From positions 18,626 to 82,625 of the forward strand of contig NZ_QUET01000018.1 of the NCBI RefSeq assembly GCF_003478445.1: DNA of 64,000 bases, written 5' to 3'. Origin of the DNA: Roseburia sp. AM59-24XD. Its GTDB lineage: Bacteria; Bacillota; Clostridia; Lachnospirales; Lachnospiraceae. The translations under genes were made by a program, and so were the position numbers. Shown piece after piece: positions 8,921-18,500 of this stretch (position 1 is the stretch's first letter; each line of letters opens with the position of its first letter). The notes beneath the pieces are model-generated. The model worked only from the letters and a program-made list of their open reading frames with translations, was not told the origin of the DNA and ran no database searches.

Positions 8921-9787
8921 TCAGGAATGCTTTGGGGAACTGCCGAAGCATTTCTTCCAGGCACGGAAGAACGTAGAATAATTGTGGAAACCGCATTCGT
9001 AGCACGCCTGAGTGGCGGGCATACCGCCGTTGATATATTCTCTGGCGAGCAGCAGCCGCTTCGTTGTGATATAAGAACCGATGCTGCGACCGGTTTCCTG
9101 CTTGAAGGAATGCATCAGATAGTATTTACTCACATAGAACTTATCGGCAAGGGTGTCTGCAGTGACCGGCTCCTGCAGATGCGTGTTGATATATTCCAGA
9201 CAGTCAAGGATCTTGGTGTTTGACGTGCTTGTCTCAAGAAATTCCAGATTATGGGACAGAGCAGCACGATTCAAAAAAATCATAAACTGTAAAAATAACA
9301 GGCGCTGGGAAAGCTCCTGTGCATACTCCTCAGGGTGTGCATAGGAAGCCTCCAGCGCCTTTAGTGTATGATAAATAGAACTTCCCTTAAAATAAGGAAT
9401 ACGCAGAACATGAGCGTTTGCTCTGGCGGCAAGCTCAAAGCACTGATCCAGAGTATAGTCTTTGCCGGCATATTGAGCAATAAAATCAGGAGAAAGGTAT
9501 AAAATGATCCGTTCATAGGTAGAATCTGAATGTATGACCGGGCGGTGCAGCTCACCGGCGCGCACAAGCACAACATCGAACGGTTTCAGATCATAGCTCT
9601 TTCCCTCGATGGTGTAGCTGACATCCCCCCGCAGAAAGATCAGGATCTTATTGAAATCATGATAATGAAAGGTGAAATTCTTCTGTGTGTTATCCTGCAG
9701 ATGAAATATTTTAAAATTGCTTTTCAGATAGCCGGTTTTTAAGTGTCGTTCAAAGGAAGGGGTGTCGTTATAATTCATACTTATCAT
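8921..9787 (-). CDS. AraC-family transcriptional regulator
   Basis: A regulator of 288 residues with an N-terminal cupin-like sensor (HYHDFNKILIFLRGDVSYTIEGKSY) and a C-terminal double helix-turn-helix: LADKFYVSKYYLMHSFKQETG and ACYECGFHNYSTFFRAWKKCFG. The start at 9787 follows AAAGG on the minus strand; the frame is open 49 codons further upstream but without a ribosome site. It converges on the ABC permease gene with only 21 bp between the stop codons. Such proteins usually sense small sugars or metabolites; target genes are not evident. Confidence 0.88.
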   Translation of the reverse strand: MISMNYNDTPSFERHLKTGYLKSNFKIFHLQDNTQKNFTFHYHDFNKILIFLRGDVSYTIEGKSYDLKPFDVVLVRAGELHRPVIHSDSTYERIILYLSPDFIAQYAGKDYTLDQCFELAARANAHVLRIPYFKGSSIYHTLKALEASYAHPEEYAQELSQRLLFLQFMIFLNRAALSHNLEFLETSTSNTKILDCLEYINTHLQEPVTADTLADKFYVSKYYLMHSFKQETGRSIGSYITTKRLLLAREYINGGMPATQACYECGFHNYSTFFRAWKKCFGSSPKHS

Positions 9788-9963
9788 TGTTACGCCTTTC
9801 TGTAAAATAGGTTTCAAATTGTGACGCACCAAGGTGCCGTTTTCGTTAGTATAACGCAGTGGAATCCGAATGAAAAGAGGAGCCGGTGAATTTGTGGTAT
9901 GAGCAAGGTGAAACGAAGTTTGACGTGATAACATTTTCTTATGAAAAAGGTATGTAAAATCTA

Positions 9964-9992
9964 TTGACCCATGCTTCGGAATGTAAGATAAT
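9964..9992 (+). promoter_or_regulatory. Sigma-A promoter of pyk
   Basis: TTGACC, 17 bp, GATAAT, ending 38 bases before the pyk ATG at 10031. Confidence 0.7.
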
Positions 9993-10030
9993 AAGGGCGG
10001 ATAAATCTATATGAAATGGAGAGAGAATGT

Positions 10031-11452
10031 ATGAGAAAAACAAAGATTATATGCACACTTGGACCATCGACAGACTCGGATGAAGTCATTGAACAGCTGA
10101 TCAATGAGGGAATGAATGTGGCACGTTTTAATTTCTCCCACGGCTCCCATGAGGAGCACAGCAAGCGTATGGAGAGACTGCGTCGTATCCGTAAGAAATG
10201 CGACAAGCCGGTGGCGATCCTTTTGGATACCAAGGGACCGGAGGTGCGTCTGGATACCTTTAAGGAAGGTAAGACTTTGTTAAAGCGCGGTCAGAAGTTT
10301 ACACTGGTCTGCGGCGAGAAGGTCGATGGTGACAATTCTCACGTTGGTGTGACATATGATCATCTCTGCGAGGATGTCAGTGTTGGCGCGCCGGTTCTGA
10401 TCGATGACGGACTGGTCGAGCTGGAGGTTACTGCGATCGTAAGGAATACGATCGAGTGTGTTGTCAAGAATGAGGGCGTGGTATCCGATCATAAGGGTGT
10501 TAATCTTCCGGGTGGTCATGTGAACCTGCCGTACTTAAGTGAGAAGGACCGTTCGGATATTTTGTTTGGTATCAAGAATGATGTCGATTTCATTGCGGCA
10601 TCCTTTGTCCGTACGGCATTTGATGTCAAGCTGATCCGTAATCTGTTAGATGCCAATGGCGGCTCCGATATCAATATTATCGCCAAGATTGAGAATGCCG
10701 AGGGCGTTGCCAATATCGATGAGATCATTCGTGAATCCGATGCGATCATGATTGCCAGAGGCGACATGGGCGTGGAGCTTCCGGAGGAGGAAGTACCGGT
10801 CGTACAGAAAATGATCATCAATAAGGTATACGAGGCAGGCAAGCAGGTTATCATTGCAACACAGATGCTTGATTCCATGATGAAGAATCCGCGCGCGACC
10901 AGAGCGGAGACCGCGGATGTTGCCAATGCGGTTTATGACGGCACAAGTGCGATCATGCTTTCCGGTGAGACAGCTGCTGGGAAGTTCCCGGTAGAGGCTC
11001 TCAAGACGATGGTGCGCATCGCAAGCAGAACAGAGCAGGATGTAGATTACCAGAAGCGTTTCTACAGCCGGGCAAGACAGGCGAATCCTGACGTGACAGA
11101 TGCGATCTGCCATGCAACCTGTACAACGGCATACGATCTGAATGCGAGTGCGATCGTGACGGTCACGAAGTCCGGTCGTTCTGCCAGAATGATCTCAAGA
11201 TATCGTCCGGCATGTGATATCATCGCAGGAAGTACCTCTGAGAAGGTCTGCCGTCAGCTGAATATGTCGTGGGGGGTATCTCCGTTCCTTGTTGAGGAGA
11301 AGAATGATGTATTTGAGTTATTCGATCATGCGATCGAGGTTGCCAAGGTGCATGGTGTGATCAAGAGTGGTGACACGGCGGTTATTACCTCCGGTGTGCC
11401 GGTTGGAATCTCCGGAACGACAAATATGATCAAGGTGGAGACCGTTCGATAG
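10031..11452 (+). CDS. pyk: Pyruvate kinase
   Basis: Converts phosphoenolpyruvate and ADP to pyruvate and ATP, the last step of glycolysis, in the cytoplasm. The protein is 473 residues, normal for the short form without an extra C-terminal PEP-utiliser domain. It starts MRKTKIICTLGPSTDS and contains FNFSHGSHEEH, LLDTKGPEVR, the Lys/Glu catalytic segment IIAKIENAEGVANIDEI, the active-site motif MIARGDMGVELP and ATQMLDSM. ATG 10031 follows GGAGAG. It stands alone with its own promoter at 9964-9992 and a terminator at 11501. Its product feeds the pyruvate formate-lyase encoded later in the window. Confidence 0.97.
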   Translation: MRKTKIICTLGPSTDSDEVIEQLINEGMNVARFNFSHGSHEEHSKRMERLRRIRKKCDKPVAILLDTKGPEVRLDTFKEGKTLLKRGQKFTLVCGEKVDGDNSHVGVTYDHLCEDVSVGAPVLIDDGLVELEVTAIVRNTIECVVKNEGVVSDHKGVNLPGGHVNLPYLSEKDRSDILFGIKNDVDFIAASFVRTAFDVKLIRNLLDANGGSDINIIAKIENAEGVANIDEIIRESDAIMIARGDMGVELPEEEVPVVQKMIINKVYEAGKQVIIATQMLDSMMKNPRATRAETADVANAVYDGTSAIMLSGETAAGKFPVEALKTMVRIASRTEQDVDYQKRFYSRARQANPDVTDAICHATCTTAYDLNASAIVTVTKSGRSARMISRYRPACDIIAGSTSEKVCRQLNMSWGVSPFLVEEKNDVFELFDHAIEVAKVHGVIKSGDTAVITSGVPVGISGTTNMIKVETVR

Positions 11453-11500
11453 GAAATACAGTAATAAATATGCATTCATAAAAAGATGGTGCAGGAAAAT

Positions 11501-11534
11501 AATCAGGGGCGAAACCAACGTTTTGCCCCTGATT
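11501..11534. terminator. Bidirectional terminator between pyk and the TSCPD gene
   Basis: AATCAGGGGCgAAA pairs with TTTtGCCCCTGATT around a short loop. It serves two converging genes. It resembles the GGGCAAAAC...GTTTTGCCC hairpin of the dispersed repeat at 35674. Confidence 0.75.
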
Positions 11535-11571
11535 CGCACTATATTATAAGAATGTTATGTCAAAAAAAGAA

Positions 11572-11832
11572 TTACTGTGCCTGCTCTGCCTCATATGCCT
11601 CACGGACTGCTTTGGCAAGTTGATCACCACAGGAGGTATTCTTGAAACCACACTTGATCCCCTTGACCTTGGATTCGATCCAGTCAACGGTCTGACCGTC
11701 AACCAGACGGGATACGGCTTTGAGGTTGCCGTTGCAGCCGCCGGTGAAGGATACGTTGCTGATCACATCTCCGTCAATGTCAAAATGGATCTCTGAGGAG
11801 CAGGTTCCGCTTGTCTTATATATATAGTTCAT
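11572..11832 (-). CDS. Small TSCPD-domain protein
   Basis: A cytoplasmic protein of 86 residues, full length for the stand-alone TSCPD family (TIGR03905 type) common in Clostridia. It shows the Cys-bearing motifs GTCSSEIHFDIDG, FTGGCNGNL, KCGFKNTSCGDQLAKAV. The same fold forms the C-terminal domain of class II ribonucleotide reductase, where Cys pairs support redox or metal binding. The role of the small family is not established. The start follows AAAGGAGATG on the minus strand. Confidence 0.85.
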   Translation of the reverse strand: MNYIYKTSGTCSSEIHFDIDGDVISNVSFTGGCNGNLKAVSRLVDGQTVDWIESKVKGIKCGFKNTSCGDQLAKAVREAYEAEQAQ

Positions 11833-11881
11833 TGTAACATCTCCTTTATCTGAAAGAATAATTTATGAAATCATACAGACT

Positions 11882-12625
11882 TCACGACTGTAGTGATGAT
11901 AACGCTTCTCTCATGACTTTGTCAATAGAGTCGTTAATAACAAGGTCAGCTTTGCTGTCCGCCGGGGTGGAGGATTTGTTGATCAGAACAAGGTGTCTGC
12001 CGTGAAAATAATCGATCAGACCGGCTGCAGGATAGACAACAAGAGAGGTTCCGCCGATAATCAGCGTATCTGCTTCGGAGATTGCCTGAATGGCACCGGT
12101 GATCACATCCTCGTCAAGTCCCTCCTCATAGAGGACAACATCCGGCTTGATCACACCGTGACATTTCGGGCAGAGAGGGATTCCCTTCGCCGCCAGAATG
12201 AAATCTGCGTCATAAAAGCTGTGGCATTTCGTGCAGTAGTTGCGAAGAACGGAGCCATGCAGCTCATACACGGTTTTGCTTCCGGCAGCCTGATGCAGTC
12301 CGTCAATATTCTGCGTGATGACCGCCTTTAACCTGCCCATTTCCTCCAGCTTTGCAAGAGCGATGTGACAGTCGTTTGGCTCGGCATCTGGGTAGACTAA
12401 GTTCTTTTTATAGAAGTCAAAAAAGTCATCCGGATAGCGCATGAAAAAGGAATGGGACACAAGCTGCTCCGGCGTGAAATTCCTGCCGAGCTTTTGACTG
12501 TACAGTCCGTCAGAGCTTCTGAAATCCGGGATTCCGGAAGCAGTAGAGACACCGGCTCCCCCGAAAAATACGATGTTGTCGCTTTCCTGTAAGATCTTTG
12601 CAAGCTGTGCTGTTTTGTCGTCCAT
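11882..12625 (-). CDS. NAD-dependent protein deacylase, sirtuin
   Basis: Removes acetyl or related acyl groups from lysines using NAD, giving nicotinamide and O-acyl-ADP-ribose. The protein is 247 residues. It contains the NAD site GGAGVSTASGIPDFRS, TQNIDGLHQAAG, the catalytic His in ELHGS, a zinc ribbon of the form CxxC...CxxC (CTKC and CPKC), and GTSLVVYPAAGL. The start at 12625 follows AAAGGAGG on the minus strand. It diverges from the thrS T-box region; about 110 bp separate the start from that promoter. Confidence 0.93.
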   Translation of the reverse strand: MDDKTAQLAKILQESDNIVFFGGAGVSTASGIPDFRSSDGLYSQKLGRNFTPEQLVSHSFFMRYPDDFFDFYKKNLVYPDAEPNDCHIALAKLEEMGRLKAVITQNIDGLHQAAGSKTVYELHGSVLRNYCTKCHSFYDADFILAAKGIPLCPKCHGVIKPDVVLYEEGLDEDVITGAIQAISEADTLIIGGTSLVVYPAAGLIDYFHGRHLVLINKSSTPADSKADLVINDSIDKVMREALSSLQS

Positions 12626-12733
12626 CAGCACGCCTCCTTTCCTGAAAAGTATGCCGGGTTTAAAACGCATATGCATTGTTCTTTAAGGGTTCTCTGATCA
12701 AAGTGTAGCATAAAATTTTTAAAAATAAAATGG

Positions 12734-12761
12734 TTGCATTTTTTGAAAATTGTGCTATTCT
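12734..12761 (+). promoter_or_regulatory. Promoter of the thrS leader
   Basis: TTGCAT, 16 bp, TATTCT, just before the T-box leader. Confidence 0.6.
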
Positions 12762-12774
12762 AATAAAAGATAAT

Positions 12775-13075
12775 ACGTTGAAGAGACGAGTACATGGCAT
12801 GCGTGACTACAGAGAGGGGCAGACCGAACGGTTGCTGGAACTGCCCTATTCACAAAGCGATGGAAGACCAGCTCTGAGTGGCTTTAATACAGCCCGGTCG
12901 ACACCGTTACCGTCACAATGAAGGTGAGATCAGCATACGGATCACGACAGACTGCTTTTTGGTGTAGCATATGCCTTTGGTTGAGAGCTTCCGGATGATT
13001 TCACGAACGAGGGTGGAACCGCGTGATGATATTTACGCCCCTTCTGGCATTGTAATGTGTCAGGAGGGGCTTTTT
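12775..13075 (+). promoter_or_regulatory. T-box riboswitch (threonine) upstream of thrS
   Basis: The conserved T-box sequence GGGTGGAACCGCG is at 13011-13023. It is followed by a terminator: GCCCCTTCTGGCA pairs with TGTCAGGAGGGGC, then TTTTTT at about 13070-13075. Stem I starts near 12780 and carries an ACC triplet followed by A at 12867-12869, in the expected 3' side of the specifier loop. ACC is a threonine codon, which matches the threonyl-tRNA synthetase downstream. Uncharged tRNA-Thr would stabilise the antiterminator and allow thrS expression. The 160 bases between the terminator and thrS hold a degenerate copy of the intergenic hairpin repeat. Confidence 0.92.
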
Positions 13076-13081
13076 TGTGCA

Positions 13082-13134
13082 TGGAAAGTGCTCATAACGT
13101 GGTGGAAAGAGCAAACGCCGGTTTGCCTTTTATG
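13082..13134 (+). repeat. Degenerate copy of the intergenic double-hairpin repeat
   Basis: GAAAGTGCTCATAACGTGG and the hairpin GCAAACGCCGGTTTGC resemble the sequence around the copies at 35674-35823 (GAAAATGCTCGTAACGTAG and GCAAAACGCTGGTTTTGC). The similarity is by eye. Confidence 0.4.
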
Positions 13135-13237
13135 TTGAAATATCAGTCCCTTTTGACAAAGGATTCAAAGACGGATCTTCTGACAGCGCTGCTTCAGGAG
13201 CCTCCGGAGTACACAGCAGCGCAGAAAAGAGGGAATC

Positions 13238-15226
13238 ATGAAAGTAACATTAAAAGATGGCTCCTTTAAGGAGTATGACCAGCCAATGTCCATTTACGAT
13301 ATCGCTTTGGATATCAGCGAGGGACTGGCAAGAGTAGCATGTGTGGGAGAGATTGATGGTGAGGTCAAGGATCTTCGTACCATTGTAGATAAGGATTGTA
13401 CCCTGAATATTCTGACCTTCGATTCGGACGAGGGAAAGAAAGCATACCGCCACACATGTGCGCATGTACTGGCACAGGCAGTAAAGAATCTGTATCCGGA
13501 TGCAAAGCTGACCATCGGACCGGCGATCGACAACGGATATTATTATGATTTTGATCTGCCAAGTCTTGACAGAGATGCACTGGATGCCATCGAGAAAGAG
13601 ATGAAGAAGATCATCAAGAAGGGCGACCGTCTGGAGCGTTACACATTGTCCAAGGATGAGGCGATCAAACTGATGACAGAGAGAGATGAGCCATACAAGG
13701 TTGAGATGATCAAAGAGCATCCGGATACCGACGAACTCAGTTTCTATCAGCAGGGAGATTTCATTGAGTTCTGTGCCGGACCACATCTGATGAGTACAAA
13801 GCCGATCAAAGCATTTAAGCTGACCTCTTCTTCCGGTGCTTACTGGAGAGGCGATGAGCACAATAAGATGCTGACCAGAATTTACGGAACAGCATATACA
13901 AAGAAAGCAGATCTCGAGGAGTATCTTGAGTATCTTGCAGATATTAAGAACCGTGACCACAACAAGCTCGGTCGTGACATGGACCTGTTTACAACCGTTG
14001 ACGTTATCGGACAGGGACTTCCGCTGTTTATGCCAAAGGGCACAAAGATGATCCAGAAGCTGCAGCGTTGGATCGAGGATCTGGAGGATAATGAGTGGGG
14101 CTATGTCCGTACCCGTACACCACTGATGGCAAAGTCTGATCTGTACAAGATCTCTGACCACTGGGGTCATTACAAGGAGGGAATGTTCATTCTTGGCGAG
14201 GACGATGAGGATGAGAATGGAAACAGTGTTTCCGGTCGTGATATCTTTGCACTTCGTCCAATGACTTGTCCATTCCAGTATTATGTATATAAGGCACGTC
14301 AGAAATCTTACCGAGATCTCCCATATCGTATGGGTGAGACATCGACGCTGTTTCGTAATGAGGATTCCGGCGAGATGCATGGTTTGACTCGTGTTCGTCA
14401 GTTCACGATCTCAGAGGGTCATCTTGTTTGTACCCCGGAGCAGATTGCAGACGAGTTTAAGAACTGTGTCCGCCTTGCTAAATATTGTCTGGAGACACTC
14501 GGTCTGGAAGAAGATGTCACATATCGTATGTCCAAGTGGGATCCGGAGCATCCGGACAAGTATCTTGGCGATGCTGCTGAGTGGGATCGCGTCGAGGGTG
14601 CTATGCGTGAGATTCTTGATGATATTGGTCTGAGTTATACGGAGGAAGCCGGAGAGGCTGCATTCTATGGACCAAAGCTTGATATCCAGGCAAAGAACGT
14701 GTACGGAAAAGAGGACACGATGATCACGATCCAGCTCGATATGTTCCTTGCAGAGCGTTTCGATATGTATTATATTGATCAGAACGGAGAAAAGAAGCGT
14801 CCTTACATTATCCACAGAACTTCTCTGGGATGCTATGAGCGTACACTGGCATGGCTGATCGAGAAATATGCCGGCAAGTTCCCGACATGGCTGTGTCCGG
14901 AGCAGGTTCGTGTTCTTCCGATTTCTGACAAGTATATGGATTATGCAGAGAGTGTACTGGCAGACCTGAAGAAAAACGGCATCGATGCAACGGTTGACGG
15001 CCGTTCCGAGAAGATCGGTTACAAGATCCGTGAAGCACGTATGGACAAGCTTCCTTATATGTTGGTAGTCGGCGGCAAGGAGGAAGAGGCGGGTCTTGTA
15101 TCTGTCCGCAGCCGTTTTGCCGGTGATGAGGGTCAGAAGCCTCTGGCAGACTTTATCAACGATATCTGTCAGGAAATCCGTACCAAGGAGATCCGTAAGG
15201 AGCTTCCTGAGGATGAGAAGAAATAA
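13238..15226 (+). CDS. thrS: Threonyl-tRNA synthetase
   Basis: Charges tRNA-Thr with threonine. At 662 residues it is full length with the bacterial domain order: N-terminal TGS domain (residues 1-61), zinc-dependent editing domain (HTCAHVLAQAVKNLYPDAKL, then CAGPH near residue 180), class II catalytic core with motif 2 in TSTLFRNEDSGEMHGLTRVRQF, motif 3 in GCYERTLAWLIE, and the anticodon-binding domain from about residue 560. ATG 13238 is preceded by AGAGGGA. Expression is controlled by the threonine T-box at 12775-13075, so it should rise when threonine is scarce. Confidence 0.97.
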   Translation: MKVTLKDGSFKEYDQPMSIYDIALDISEGLARVACVGEIDGEVKDLRTIVDKDCTLNILTFDSDEGKKAYRHTCAHVLAQAVKNLYPDAKLTIGPAIDNGYYYDFDLPSLDRDALDAIEKEMKKIIKKGDRLERYTLSKDEAIKLMTERDEPYKVEMIKEHPDTDELSFYQQGDFIEFCAGPHLMSTKPIKAFKLTSSSGAYWRGDEHNKMLTRIYGTAYTKKADLEEYLEYLADIKNRDHNKLGRDMDLFTTVDVIGQGLPLFMPKGTKMIQKLQRWIEDLEDNEWGYVRTRTPLMAKSDLYKISDHWGHYKEGMFILGEDDEDENGNSVSGRDIFALRPMTCPFQYYVYKARQKSYRDLPYRMGETSTLFRNEDSGEMHGLTRVRQFTISEGHLVCTPEQIADEFKNCVRLAKYCLETLGLEEDVTYRMSKWDPEHPDKYLGDAAEWDRVEGAMREILDDIGLSYTEEAGEAAFYGPKLDIQAKNVYGKEDTMITIQLDMFLAERFDMYYIDQNGEKKRPYIIHRTSLGCYERTLAWLIEKYAGKFPTWLCPEQVRVLPISDKYMDYAESVLADLKKNGIDATVDGRSEKIGYKIREARMDKLPYMLVVGGKEEEAGLVSVRSRFAGDEGQKPLADFINDICQEIRTKEIRKELPEDEKK

Positions 15227-15283
15227 TTTCGAATACTTGACGTTTCGTGTCTGCTGTATACACGTTCGTTTAATGCAGTAAAT

Positions 15284-15331
15284 GAAAACGGATATTTTCA
15301 CATGATTAGTGGGAATATCCGTTTTTTTTAA
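15284..15331 (+). terminator. Intrinsic terminator after thrS
   Basis: AAAACGGATATTTTCAC pairs with GTGGGAATATCCGTTTT followed by TTTT. Confidence 0.8.
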
Positions 15332-15457
15332 AGCGCAAAATGCCCGGGGGACATATTTTTTCAAAGTGCGGTCTTACAATATGGTAAAAGGGAAAAAAGT
15401 ATACAGTAAATATTCTAATAAGGTCAGGGTGAGGTTTTCATAGGAAGTGTTTCCGCT

Positions 15458-15484
15458 TAAGTTTTTTAGAGATTCTGCCGATGT
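15458..15484 (+). promoter_or_regulatory. Sigma-28 (SigD/FliA) flagellar promoter
   Basis: TAAG, exactly 15 bp, GCCGATGT. This nearly matches the sigma-28 consensus TAAA-N15-GCCGATAA. It lies about 100 bases before the start at 15587 and probably drives the whole unit including the flagellin. The rest of the 15332-15586 gap shows no gene. Confidence 0.75.
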
Positions 15485-15586
15485 ACATATCAGAGCAGTT
15501 GTTGTCAAAGGAATGGCAGCAGCAAAAGTGTTGCCGGCACATTACTGTGCGGGCGGCAGGACAAGAACTGGAAAGGTGAGCGAAAC

Positions 15587-18500
15587 ATGAACGTAAGTGA
15601 TATCATTGCACAAAGCACCACCAACACAGGCAGGGGGAAAAGCATATTTTCTTCCGGCTCCTTCTTAAATATCGGGAAGCGCGGTCAGGTGGTTCAGGGC
15701 GTGGTCTCCAAGGTAGCGGATAAGGTTTCCATCAGCTTTAACGGCACGGAGGCAGCAGTTCCGTTGTCGTCAGTACAGAATGCCACGGAAGGCGAAACGA
15801 GAAGTTTTAAGATCATGGAAGTATCGAAGGATAAGATTGTACTGAAAGAGGTTGGTACAGAGGCCTCCTCCGGAAGCAGGGCAATGACGGGAACAACCGT
15901 CGGCACATCTTCGTATTCCTTTGCTGATCATCTGAGTGATGCCGGGAAGCTTTCCGAGGCGAAGCAGCAGGCGGGACAGAATATCGCCGTGCTGACAGGA
16001 GAAGATTATCAGAATATGGAATCGGAGCAGGGAGCTCTGGAGGAATATAAAGCATCTGCACTGGACCGGGCGGTGGAACGCCATAAGGAGAGACGCGAGT
16101 GGCAGCAGGAGAGTGCAGAGCGCAACATTGAAAACAGCAGACAATTTCAGGAGAATATCAAGACACTGCAGGAGCAGGGAGTTACACAGCTGATGAGCCC
16201 GGAGGAGATTGAAAATGCTCTTCGCGAGGCTGATCTGCCGATTACAAAGAGCAATGTGGCAAGAGTGGCATCGGCGGTTCAGATGGCTCAGATCGTGCCG
16301 GAGCTGTCGCAGGATGCGAAAGCATATCTGCTTGAGAATCAGATGGCACCGACGATTGAGAATCTCTATCACGGACAGTATTCGGCATCCGGGGCACTGA
16401 CTTCTTCCATGGCGGACGAGGAGGCATGGCGGCAGCTTCAGGGTCAGATCGCAGAGCTTTTGCAGGCAGGAGGTCTGCCGGCGGATGAGACAACCTTAGA
16501 GCAGGCAAAGTGGCTGTTTGCCAATGACATTGCCGTGACTCCGGATAATGTACAGACACTGCAGACGTTAGATGAGCTGTCGGAGGAGCTGACACCGCGG
16601 AAGCTGTTAGATCAGATCATTTATGCGATGCAGACGGGGGCGATGCCGGAGCAGGCGACTCTGGATGACCGGCAGATCGTGATTGCCAGACAGGCATTAA
16701 ACAGCTTGGCAGAAATCACGGATGAGGATGTGGTCAAGACTGTCCGTAATATGGGACAGAGCGAAGTGACGTTACAGCTTTTGGAACAGGCGGTTCAGCA
16801 GAGAAAGCAGAGTGATGGGACAGCCGTACAGACCGGACAGCTTTTGGCTGCGGATGCAGCCGCAGGACAGAGCGTTGCGGCAGTGAATGAGACAGTTACC
16901 ATGACGAGACGCCAGCTTGAAGAGCTGCGGTTAAGGCTGACAATTCCGGCGGCTGTCCGGATGGAACAAAAGGGCATTGATATTGAGGTGGCACCGTTAA
17001 AGGAACTGGTTGATTCCTTGCGGCAGCAGGAACGGACGGATTACCGGCAGCTTATGCCGGGGACGGAGATTTCCGATGAAATGCTTGACCGCACGGAAGA
17101 GGTTCTTGACAAGGCATCACAGATCAGTGCAGCACCGGCATCAATGCTCGCGATCGGAGTCAGACAGCACAGCCTTTTGACAATGAATGTGCTGCATCGG
17201 GCGGCAGTCAGTGCGGTCGCGCAGACGAGACAGTATCAGGCGGATTATGAGGCAGTGGGCACGCAGGTGCGGACGGATCTGGGAGATTCGATTCAGAAGG
17301 CATTCCGGAATGTGCCGGAGCTTCTTACAGAACTTGGTATGGAGGATACGCAGGCGAACCAGAGAGCTGTCCGTATTTTGGGATACAACAGCATGGAGAT
17401 CACCGAGCAGAATGTAACACAGGTGAAGGAGTTAGATGCACAGGTTGGAGCAATCCTTGATCAGATGAAGCCCGCAGTTGTATTAAAGCTTGTGCAAAGC
17501 GGAGAGGATCCGTTAGATCTCCCGCTGCAGGAGTTGGAGGATAAGCTGAACGGCATCTCAGATGCACAGGATATTTCTTCCGAGGAACGCTATACCAGAT
17601 ACCTGATGAGAATGGAGCAGGATCAGAACATTTCCGAGCAGGAGAGGGAAGGCTACATTGGAATCTACCGTCTGCTGCATCAGGTGGAAAGTTCCGATGG
17701 AGCTGCCATAGGAAGTGTTATGGAAGCAGGCTGGGATATGACACTTCGCAATCTGCTGACAGCGGTCCGGACAGAGAAACGAAAAGGTGTCGATGCAAAG
17801 GTGGATGATCAGTTTGGCGGTCTGTCCGATATTCAGTACAGTTCTAAAAGCATCACGCAGCAAATAGATCAGGCATTTTCCGATGAGAAGGGCTCAAATG
17901 CCGGTCAGGAAAACCGGGACGAGACGCAGGAATATTATGAGCGTCTGAATCGTCAGCTTCTGCGTGAGATCACACCATCGGCAGTGCAGACCGTCAGTGA
18001 TGGTGATTTGGAGCATTTGCTGGATCAGTCACTGGAAGTATTTCATGATGCGTTAGATCAGACAGAGCCGGATCCGGAGATTGAGAAGCAGCTTTACAGC
18101 CAAATGGCACAGGAACTGCGGGAAACAATCGAACAGAGTCAGGATAGTGTCCGGTATCTTGGACAGCTTGGCATCCCGGATACTGTTGTTAATATTCAGG
18201 CGGCAGAGCTTTTGTTAGAACAGAATTATGATGTCTATCATCAGGTGTACGAAAAACGGGACAGACTATCTGTAGATAAACAGCAGGAGCTTGCCGATGC
18301 GATGGATGCCATGTACGACAGTCTGGAGGATGCGGAACACATACAGCAAAGCTATGACAGACTGGAGACACTTATGGAAACCGTACTGGCGCGTTCCTAT
18401 GAAGCTCCGGCGATCACCGGTGAAGAGCTGCGTGGCTTAAAACAGCTTCAAAACGGTATGCTTCTTCAGAGAAGCATGGCGCGCAGGCACAGCTATGATG

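Noticed and set aside
13057..13269. A 70-codon plus-strand frame between the T-box terminator and thrS
   Set aside because: It begins within the terminator, has no ribosome site and runs into thrS in another frame.
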